This document shows, piece by piece, positions 55,339 through 64,000 of a stretch of DNA of 64,000 bases. Within the stretch, counting starts at the first letter, position 1. Every line of letters begins with the position of its first letter. The notes under the pieces are model-generated. The model saw only the letters and a list, made by a program, of their open reading frames with translations, searched no databases and was not told where the DNA came from. The position numbers and the translations under genes were made by a program. Origin of the DNA: Macrosoma leucophasiata (Eukaryota > Arthropoda > Insecta > Lepidoptera > Hedylidae); NCBI GenBank assembly GCA_036365455.1, contig JAWQUS010000009.1, forward strand, positions 4,308,001 through 4,372,000, written 5' to 3'.

Positions 55339-57609
55339 GTAAGTATCGCTAAATAATTCCAGTGGGAGTATTCTGTAACTCCATGGTCATCAATTTGAAA
55401 AATACTTTTGCAGTACATTGATGTTTCCCTAAAATGATGGTAATTATCATGTTATGTCTAAACAGCGATGAACTGTGACCATCGAAATTATGTCAACCGA
55501 GATACATAATACGTCCACAGTATAACCTTACGCCCACTTGCCTTAGTTCATCAAAGATAACTCTACCAAAATATCTATATTTAGCTACAAAAAATATTAG
55601 CTATTTCTATCGCTTTTTTTTTAATTACAATATATACACAGAACCACAGAAATAACTTTCCTCGAGCGAGACCTATTGTTGAATTACACGTTTGTAGTAG
55701 GTACCTACTTACGTACGGTGTTCGTATCTGTCTATATTAAATTTAGGGGCTTCATAAGCTTTCAGAGGTATGCCGACATTTCAGAATTAATGAAAGAATG
55801 TCGTTAATGAGAGGCGTGGGATGGAGGAACGGGATGCTCCGTAAACTAAATTCATCTAAATACCAGGAGCTAAATGAGAAGCTGAAGTTACAAATATGAC
55901 TTTGATGAAGTTTCTGTTTAATTTGGAGAAAATTGGATGTTATTCAAAACACTAAGCTTAACTTTTGGGTGTAATCCAGTCTGGTTTCACCCTAAAAAGA
56001 TTTATGATTTATTGTTGCAAAATTCTCAGATACGTCCTACCCTATGCCACAATCATATCTGTATTTTAGTTATTGTTGTCTGTTCTAATTAATTTTCCTA
56101 TCAAAAACCTATATTACCTGCAATACAAAATACTACAAACAATAAAATAGTTTTACTGAAATATTTATAAACACAGCATTTTCAAACTCATGTAAACAGA
56201 TAGAGCGTCGTTAGCGAGTGTTCACTTCTCAAACCGCAATTGTATAAATGTACTCCAGCCAAACGTTAGTTTAACCCATTTACTTTATTTTATTATACGT
56301 TGATTCGTTTGGATGGGATATTTTTGTGTGTTTGAAGTGTAAAGTCATCGTTTCTTCTCCCACACTGGCACTTGAGTTTCGACAATCGATGGACTATGTC
56401 GCTACTTTAGTTCTCAAGTGTATCTTATTTCTTTTCATTCTTCTTTCTTCTTCATCTCGCAGGGAAACGCCTAGCACACCTCTCTCTCTCTATTACCACT
56501 GAGGCCAATAGTGATCGATGGTGATCGACTACGTTTTAATTCCGTATGTCATCGCTGGTAGCACTCACTGGTCAAAGACCTTCGTCTGGTGAGATGTTTG
56601 GTGGTTATATAATTACATACCTATGCTTGACATGCTGTTGTATGTACGATTACTTGTTTTATTAATCTGGTAACATGTACTTAACTATTATATTTTAGTC
56701 TTACTATTACATGAGCGCATGTGACTGGTGGTAGGTCATTATCACTTGGGCCAACGCCAGATAAACTGATTAATGTGCTTATCCGCTCTAATGGGTAGAA
56801 TTGATTGATTCGATATCGATGTTTTTATAGACTCATTCTTGTGGATATTTTGAAGCACATTGTTTTGAATTTTTCAACCCATTTTTTTTGGTAAGGATTT
56901 GACATGTCTTGTAACCGCTCATATCTTACCAATGTCTTTCCTAAGTGTAAAACCTGTCCTTCTGGTGGAATAGTACGAATTAGCGCCAGATACGTTTGTT
57001 TGTAATTCCATAATGTGTTATTAGTTATCTTCCAAACATCAATCCTGAGAGCATTCGCTCTTCAACACACGCGAGTGAGACAGTAGACCTACCGTACCGT
57101 AGTGCCGAAAGCCTCTAGAAGACGCCTCGCGAGAGTCTGGGTGGGACATTAAAGTCTTCGTCATGTGAGTCCATTAGGTACCTGCTTATGTGATGGGTGT
57201 CCAAAGTCCCCATCCTGGACGAACTCACGGTTCTAAAGACTCCCTTTTTTCACCCTTAAGACAAAGGGATAGGCTAGTCTTGTTGTATGTGCCCGTTACT
57301 CTAATTACGGCAACCGGACATATCTTTCATTCAATGACTATAGATTGGTTCTATCTATAACAATATCCGAATCAATTGTAAGATCAAGCCTGTGATTATA
57401 TAAACGCAGAGAATATGTAATAATAGAAGTCAATTCAATTACATTTTGTCCTAGAAATCGCGTGGATAACACCCCTTTCTGTCTAGACGAGCACTAATTA
57501 TGTAGGTACTCTCAAGCTAATTTTTAACTACTGCGCTGTTGTAATTACTAAGAGCTCTGCAACATGTTGTTCACTATTCAATTATTTTTATTCTCCAATC
57601 ATAATAAGA
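55339..57609. other. Non-coding, nothing recognised
   Basis: No ORF or repeat recognised. If the candidate exon is real, this would be intron. Confidence 0.4.
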
Positions 57610-58120
57610 AAGAAATGTATGTATGTATGTATCTTCACGCCAGGTCCCTAACAGGATAGGCAGAAAGTGTAGAGCGCCAGATATCCCGGCCCTGACAAAC
57701 CTCTCGTGCCTCGTCTACCTTCATCATTCACTTCATACATGCACGCCGATTCCTAAGACTTTTGACCCCACCATCAGACAGAACTCGACCTATTTGGTCA
57801 TGGTAGGTCAGTCTTGGTCTTCCTGGGCCAACCATCCACATTCGCATTGTATATCTGTTTAGTCATTCGCTCATTCGACATTCTTCCTATATGCCCGAAC
57901 CATCGGAGCATGCCTTTTTTCATTTTACACCGATACTATCATTCACACAAAGCCTCTTTCTTACATCTTCATTACGAACGCGATCGGTGAGTGATACACC
58001 GCAGATCTTGCGCAAAGATCTCATCTCGACCGCGTTTAACTTACTTCTATATAAAAGCGTTGGAGTAAGTACAGCAATATGTACGGCTAGTCGAGCCCTC
58101 TGGCTGAGATGTTTCGATTC
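57610..58120 (-). pseudogene. LINE 3' fragment (uninterrupted relative of the copy 2 target)
   Basis: On the minus strand it carries 'GMLRWFGHIGRMSNERMTKQ', 'GRPRLTYHDQIGRVLSDGG' and 'RNRRACM', preceded by 'LRKICGVSLTDRVRNEDVRK' and 'LCVNDS', and ends with a (TACA)n-type tail at 57616-57632. One small deletion and a stop interrupt the frame. It contains the single GTATC at about 57932 where BEL copy 2 entered its sister element. Confidence 0.8.
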
Positions 58121-58130
58121 TAGCAGCTAA

Positions 58131-59036
58131 GAAATGTAGTGTCACAGAAATTGGGTATACTATTTATATAGTATTACAAAATATCTCTTGTAGTATGTTT
58201 GTTATATTATAGAGGGGTAAGTTTTTAAAATATATATTATAACTTCCGTATAAACGCTATAAAGGTGAAAACATAAATAGCTTCAACAGCCGGATCAGGT
58301 GATCTGACGATAGGTGCATTTATACGACGACTGAAAAATATACCTGAGGCCGTGTTATTTAACTCAGTTGCTTCCAATTTGAAAGCAACTTTTCAGGCAG
58401 TTCATTACTGTTTTCCTAAAATGATAGTTCTGTTCACAAATAAGTGAAATGTTGAGATACATCCGCGGATAAGATACATTTGGGGATGAATTGCCACCTA
58501 AGTCTACAAAATTAGGGTTCACGGTCATTGTAAACGTAACGTGAATGTTATTCGCTCTAAGTTCTTGCCTATTTTTGTAACCACACAAAGCTACTGAAAG
58601 TTCAATAAATATTATAAATTTATAGTGATCTGCCGTCATAAAAACCTGCCTGGAGCGAACAGTAAGCTAGAGGAGACAAGATAACATCCTAAAAATAGGC
58701 GGACGCCCACACAAGCCAACGAGCACTTGAAAACCTTTTACGGAGGCAGCGTCGCATCCGCAAACGAGTTGGGCAAACAATACCCCGTGTGAAATACTCG
58801 ACGCGTCTATGCTTAAATTCACACAGTTTTAAAAAAAAGAAACCATTTGTTCACTGGAGTTGGAATTGTTTTTGACACATTTATGAGAGTCACCTAACTT
58901 TGTCATTAAAATGCAGACGAAACAACAATAAACACCTTAAACGCATAGCTTCCCTTCGTTCTATTGGGGATAAAAATATGTAATAAAATTATTAAAAAAA
59001 ACTTCGTCAACTACTTACATACACAGTAATTTTGAC
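58131..59036. other. Non-coding, nothing recognised
   Basis: No ORF with a recognisable motif and no repeat found. Confidence 0.4.
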
Positions 59037-59250
59037 GACCCAGTTAGTCCAGCGGTGTGAGACGACCGCTTGATTCGAAGGGTCGCGGGTTCGATCGCCG
59101 CACCGGGACAAATATTTGTATGGCCTACAGATATTTGTTTCGGGTCTGGGTGTTTGTGTATGGCGTGTTGTATGTGTACAACGGCACCCACGACACAGGT
59201 TTGTACCTAATGTGGGACTGTGAGAGTAAGCGTATTTTTTATTATTTTAT
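59037..59250 (+). repeat. tRNA-derived SINE D
   Basis: The head has an A box-like TAGTCCAGCGG (59046-59056) and a B box-like GGTTCGATCGC (59089-59099), then the body 'gcaccgggacaaatatttgtatggcc', 'tttcgggtctgggtgtttgtg' and 'acggcacccacgacacagg', and a T/A-rich end. The head does not fold into a clean tRNA, so it is a SINE rather than a tRNA gene. Confidence 0.75.
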
Positions 59251-61349
59251 TTAATTTCGCGTAATCTCAACTAGAAATTACGTTCTGGTCACTTACGGTA
59301 CTGGATTACTGATGTAAAATCCTTGCTTATTTTGACCATAATGCCATGTGGCTTGACTTGGCTTATTGCTTATATTGTTCAGCCTAATGTATACTGCTGT
59401 GTGAGAACCCTATTATTGATTGCCACGCTGTTCAAACCATAGAAATATGTTTGTGTATGACTGACATGGTAAGAGAAACACGCAACAACTAAGAAATGAA
59501 TAAAACTTGGAACAGTATGGAGGATCCGACAAAGCACGACTCTCTAAACAATAGTCCATTATCTTAATTTGGTCCACTCCTGAGAAGACGCTTTTGTGAG
59601 ATACACTTGACATTTTTAGTAAAGTAATTTTACTTATGGAGACAAATAAAGTCCCATTTAAGACATGTAGGTACGTTGGAACACTTGGCATTTGTCTTAA
59701 AGCATTTTCTTATTAGAGACAATTGGAATCCGATCTTGGAAAGTGTGTTAAGACCTTGAACTGGAGTTTCAGAGATTTGAATCGAGACCTTTGAATGGTG
59801 AGTATTCTAAAGATACAAATGTGCTTGTTTTTAATTTTTACGCTGTTGTTCTGATACGTTGTTAGCGTTATTCCTAAGCGTTGTTATTGTATCTTGTTCA
59901 GTTGTCTTTTTTAATTTATAAGCGATGTAATAATATTAATACATCTGAATACATCATCATAATTACTTCTTCATGTAATGTGTCTCTACAATAAATTATT
60001 GTGTCTGTCGTTAATAAACTTTAAAATGTCCTCAAGTGGGCATCGAGTATGTGTAATGAGCGGCTACTATCATCAACAATTAAATAATAAAGTTGTGTCA
60101 TATACTTTGCAGTCTAGCTGTATGTATACATACAGATAAATCCCGTGTGCTCACTACACTTTCTATGGATTTTCGTTGTCGTTAGTATTAAAAAAATATG
60201 ATCTATTTCAAAATATTCCATGAGTATAATTATTTATTTATTTATTCTTTCTATGCACGAAGATGGTACATAAATGCGGACTTAATGCCACTAGGCATCC
60301 ACCCAGTAAACCTTACCAAACAATTATGTAAGTACACTGTAATTAAAGTCAAAAGTATATATATATATTTACTTTTTAATTTTGCGTAGGTATATCCTTT
60401 AGTATCTATTATCTATTTTCTATTCTATTCTATTCTATCTTCGAAATTTCAACTTTGTTTAAAATTAAATAAAAACTGAACTATCTTGAATAATATACGA
60501 GTATAATTATACGTACCTATATATAGACATAAGATGCAGCAGTTTTCAGATATATAATATACATAATATATATTATTATACATATCAACACAAAAATACT
60601 TGTTATACTCGTAAAATTGTAGCATTAAAGAGCAGTTATGCATGAACCTACAAAAAAATAACCTTGAACAACACACAGTTCTTATTTTAAAATATAGGTA
60701 CTTACTTACCTGAAAACCACTTACTTTTTTCCATTTTTTTTTTACGGAAGCAAATAAATTTGAGATCAAACGTGATGTTATTACATACGAATTATATGAA
60801 TCAATTGTATAAAAATAAATGGTGGACAAAAAATAAGCTCTCGACCGAATGATGACTTCCTTGTCGGTAAAACCTCCGATTGATCCAGTTGTATGAACTC
60901 TAACCATTCACGTTGACAATGAATGGCTATTATACATTAGTCCTTGAATATGAAAAATAAGAGAAGAGACCTTGGTACTGCGAACTGTATGGATTGGCAC
61001 AGTTTTTTACTCCATAAAATGGAGAACATAGAATTTAACCCTATTACGAAAAAATGTATTTCGATTTCAGCATTCGTCTCGGCTAGGGCTCAACAGTAAC
61101 GCGCAATAAAGAAGCCTTCTGCTTCGTCGTTGAAGTTCATGAGCTGCCGCGCCTGCACCTATTTGTTTCTTACCAGTAGTAGTTCTTTCGCTTGTTTCAG
61201 TAGTATACGCTCGATTTTTTAAATTACTAAACCTTCTTGTTTACAACTCAGTGTGTTTTAAATTCTTTCATTGCGATTCCAGATAGAAGACAAAATCGTA
61301 CCAATTCAAGGCAAGAAATTACGGCTCGTGTGGCAATTATACTATTTTT
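59251..61349. other. AT-rich non-coding, nothing recognised
   Basis: The minus-strand frame 60449-60907 is low-complexity AT-rich sequence without a known domain. A (TTCTA)n run lies near 60419-60438. Confidence 0.4.
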
Positions 61350-61568
61350 TTATGTAATAAAAGTGGCAAACAAGCATGCAGTTCACATTGACATTAAGTG
61401 ATGACTGCAAACTATAGACACCCACACCAGAGGTCAAAATGCAGATGCGTTGCAACTCCTGAGGACTAAGGTGTTATGCCTCTGTGGCGAAAATTACAGG
61501 GCCGTACATTACCACGTGACCGGAACACGATAGTGCTGAACACTACCATTTAGCGGCAAGTACCTATA

Positions 61569-61743
61569 CTTCTTCCTACGTGCCTAGACTTCGGTAGCTC
61601 AGTTGGAAGAGCGGCTGGACGCGAACACTGGGAATCTATCCCAGTGTTCGCGAGTTCGAGTCTCGCCTGAAGTCAAATTTTTCTTTCCATATTTCTTTAA
61701 AATATATTTCACAAGCATGTGTTAATGCGAAATAATATAAAAC
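61569..61743 (+). mobile_element. SINE C insertion with 12-bp target duplication
   Basis: Flanked by CAAGTACCTATA at 61557-61568 and 61744-61755, while intact family A copies have a single related sequence there. The element carries a tRNA-like head (61588-61673) and a T-rich then AT-rich tail of about 70 bp shared with the fragment at 2470-2600. The long duplication indicates LINE-driven retrotransposition. Confidence 0.85.
61588..61673 (+). ncRNA. tRNA-like head of SINE C with an extended anticodon hairpin
   Basis: Acceptor arms ACTTCGG / CTGAAGT pair over 7 bp (one G-T). The D arm GCTCAGTTGGAAGAGC and T arm GCGAG TTCGAGT CTCGC fold normally. Between them, instead of a 17-nt anticodon arm, is a perfect 14-bp stem CGCGAACACTGGGA / TCCCAGTGTTCGCG with a 5-nt loop (61620-61652) that overlaps the T stem. 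Position 33 is not U in any folding I tried, so it should not decode. The pol III boxes are intact. Confidence 0.7.
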
Positions 61744-61869
61744 AAGTACCTATATTAGGTAAAGCGGTGGTGCCTACGCCCGCGAGCTCCGTCACTGAAA
61801 GCTCTACCACCAGCGTACACGCGTTACATTGCTTATGTAGTACCTACTTTCCTCCCTTGTGGCACAATG

Positions 61870-62130
61870 TACTATTTTTTATGTGATGAAGTGGCAACCC
61901 AACTTACAGTTAACATTGATAGGAAGTTATACTGTAGCCTATAAAAGCATCTACATGAAACCAGAGATATGTAGATCCTTTGCCAATTTCCGGCACAGAG
62001 GAATGACATCTTAAGGCTGAGGCTTTAAGGTATTATTCCTCTGTTAAATTACAGGGCTTGCTCTGTAGGTTAAATTACAGGGCCGTACATTACCACCTGA
62101 TCCGAACACCTTTAGCGGCAAGTAGATTAT
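61870..62130 (-). repeat. SINE-like family A, diverged
   Basis: 'tgatgaagtggcaacccaacttacagttaacattgata', 'aaattacagggccgtacattaccacctgatccgaacacc' and 'tttagcggcaagtagatta' in family order. An 'aaattacaggg' piece is duplicated (62045 and 62070). Confidence 0.65.
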
Positions 62131-63485
62131 TATAATATACGAGATGAATCCGTAAAAATGAATCCTCAAGCTTACATGAGCCGAGTATATATTATTTATA
62201 CGTATACGAACACAATTTCTATCCGCCCACGAATTTAACAACCTAAATACAAGTAAGTCGAAATAAACAAATAAGTATTTAATTCATATTTACGAAGAGC
62301 GTCATCCTTTCTGTTAAATACGCGTAATTTATTACCCTTTATTACGTACTTTTATGTTATTACAATGTGTTATTATTGAAGTGAATAAATTTGAATAGCT
62401 CCTGTAGCTGAAAGTTCTATGGTTGTGGGCGTGGTGGCATACATTTATATACGGGTCTTACAGTATTTTTCGCCTAGCTATTTAATGCTTGTCTTGTACT
62501 CTTCAGTCAAACTACATCTTCCTTCCTTAAGAAATATAGGTTCCTTTTCAGATTTCTACCACCCGTAGTTTCGATGCCTGGCAGCAATCCTGACAGTAAC
62601 ATTATTATAATATTGTAGTAATTATTACATTTTTTTTAATTATTACAATTTATTACAGTATTGTATTAATATGGAATGCCTCAATTTACTGATCACCGTC
62701 AAGGTGCATTCTATGATACTCGTATATTCGATAGTTTTGAGAAAGTTGTATAAATCCATGGAAACTACATTCACATGTCACTCCTACTCCACAAACAACT
62801 TCTATTCGTTAATTTTTTTAAATCAATCACTATCACCTTACTTACATTATTAACATAAGCAGGTGTACACGGGTTGCACACGTATGATATTCTAAAAGTA
62901 AACAGCTATGTATCAGTCTAAAACAGTAATATTAATTTTCATTATTAAGCACATTAACATATAATGTAACAGGTGATATAACATGTTCTTGTTCAGACAC
63001 TATCAGCGAAAGTGATATGGAAATCAACGTGCAACTTTCCACCCGCAATGTTTTAGAAAACAGAAAAGGCACTGAAACTACAGAATACACGATTTGATGT
63101 GAATCACGCACGCACCCAAAATTTAGCGGTCGTTACGCTCCCATAATCGTACGCGGTTCAAACGTGTGTGATGAAACAATACGTATGTTTATTTTGTTAA
63201 AATACGAGTAGGTACTTACCTAACTAACCACTCATTATTTGTTTGAGTGTTTTTTTAGGGCTAAGCTGCGAGCTGACTCATGCGTGTGATTAATAGATAT
63301 TTATTTATAGAAAAATGGAATGATATTTTGAATTCAGGTATGATTCGGAACAACTGCCTCTTCCCAAAACGATATGGGTCCATAATGTTAGTTCATACGC
63401 TTACACGGGCGGGACATGCGGCTGGAGATTATGGTATATTCTCCCATAGTGACAATTGCGGTAAATCTATCCCATATACCTAGTA
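62131..63485. other. AT-rich non-coding, nothing recognised
   Basis: No ORF or repeat identified. Confidence 0.4.
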
Positions 63486-63512
63486 CCCCCCCCCCCCCTC
63501 CCCCCCCCCCCC
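63486..63512. repeat. C homopolymer tract (C13 T C13)
   Basis: 27 bp of C with a single T at 63499, in an otherwise AT-rich region. Confidence 0.95.
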
Positions 63513-64000
63513 GTAGTAAATATAATGACGCGAAATGTCGCGAATCGTCCCGCGATAATATATTACCTCTGCGATCGTCAATCGCATGCCAAGGTTGGTG
63601 ATTATGGCATACGCTCCTCTGAAGATGGGAATTTACGTAAATTTTATTTTTACTCAGACTGCAAAATCCATAACCATTTCACGTGTCTTCGTCGTAGTCC
63701 CTTAAAAGGATTGGTTTCCAAGTCGTACATTCTGATCTGAACATTTCGCTTCCAGTAAAAAGTTTTTGCAACGGAACCGCATTTGATGCCGCTTGCAGCT
63801 GGCCTGATGGACACTTTGTACGTCAATTTTGAAGAGCTATATTAAACATGTTGCAACGTAGACATCCATTTGACACGCGTATTTATCTAGTATTTATAAA
63901 ATATCCGATGTACGTAATAATTACCATAACACATTGGTGTATTTTTTTTCTGTTCTGATCTCAAATGCTCTCAGTTATTACAGGTACACAAAACATATTT
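63513..64000. other. Non-coding, nothing recognised
   Basis: The short frames here have no known motif. The patch 63525-63600 is less AT-rich and unassigned. Confidence 0.4.

Larger units (their letters stand above)
61350..61815 (-). repeat. SINE-like family A, interrupted by SINE C
   Basis: The 3' part is 61350-61568 ('aaaagtggcaaacaagcatgcag' to 'tttagcggcaagta') and the 5' part 61750-61815 ('tattaggtaaagcggtggtgcctacgcccgcgagctcc' to 'ctctaccaccag'). Together they make a complete element. Confidence 0.9.

Noticed and set aside
59037..59110. Functional tRNA gene
   Set aside because: The A and B boxes are present, but acceptor pairing fails and a SINE body follows.
60449..60907. 152-codon minus-strand gene
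   Set aside because: Low-complexity AT-rich sequence rich in Tyr, Phe and Cys, no domain, no splice or promoter context.
61588..61673. Functional tRNA gene
   Set aside because: The anticodon arm is replaced by a long hairpin, position 33 is not U, and the sequence is embedded in a SINE with target duplication.

Overview
The window reads as lepidopteran (moth or butterfly) nuclear DNA. It is AT-rich, has no bacterial-style gene packing and no operons, and is crowded with transposable elements of kinds familiar from Lepidoptera: tRNA-derived SINEs, non-LTR elements with short-period or poly(A) tails, and foldback/MITE-like elements. I see no complete host protein-coding gene. Most of the window is probably intergenic or intronic. 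One candidate 60-nt exon (55279-55338) and one candidate promoter/leader exon (3657-3930) are the only host-gene signals, and both are weak.

The dominant feature is a pair of full-length BEL/Pao LTR retrotransposons of one family in opposite orientations, 3.6 kb apart. Copy 1 (18760-28196, + strand) has 1568-bp LTRs that looked identical when read side by side, a 5-bp target duplication (GGTTG) and one intact gag-pol ORF of about 1787 codons. The ORF holds a Gag domain, CCHC-type knuckles, protease, YMDD reverse transcriptase, RNase H and an HHCC/DDE integrase. Its stop codon lies inside the first bases of the 3' LTR. Copy 2 (31765-41186, - strand) has 1555-bp LTRs and target duplication GTATC, but a 2-bp insertion breaks the integrase zinc-binding motif. 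Both share a GC-rich 942-nt leader that contains no ATG and carries a series of short hairpins. Copy 2 landed in a LINE fragment, and a second copy of that LINE at 57.6-58.1 kb shows the uninterrupted site.

Left arm (1-18.7 kb): repeated SINE-like family A (about 285 bp), tRNA-derived SINE B, a foldback element with 55-bp perfect inverted repeats and an 8-bp target duplication (4964-5732), an RTE-like LINE 3' end (9485-9912), a nested stack of elements inside a hAT-like shell (11280-14730), and a cluster of AT-centred palindromes (15.5-15.8 kb).

Middle spacer (28.2-31.8 kb): a candidate MITE (30109-30417), a diverged SINE A, and SINE C/LINE tails.

Right arm (41.2-64 kb): LINE fragments next to copy 2, a degenerate tandem array of about 115-142 bp interrupted by SINE A (43.8-45 kb), several large hairpins (47.2-47.5, 52.2-52.4 and 55.1 kb), further SINE copies including a SINE C inserted into a SINE A with a 12-bp target duplication (61.35-61.8 kb), and a C-homopolymer tract near the end.
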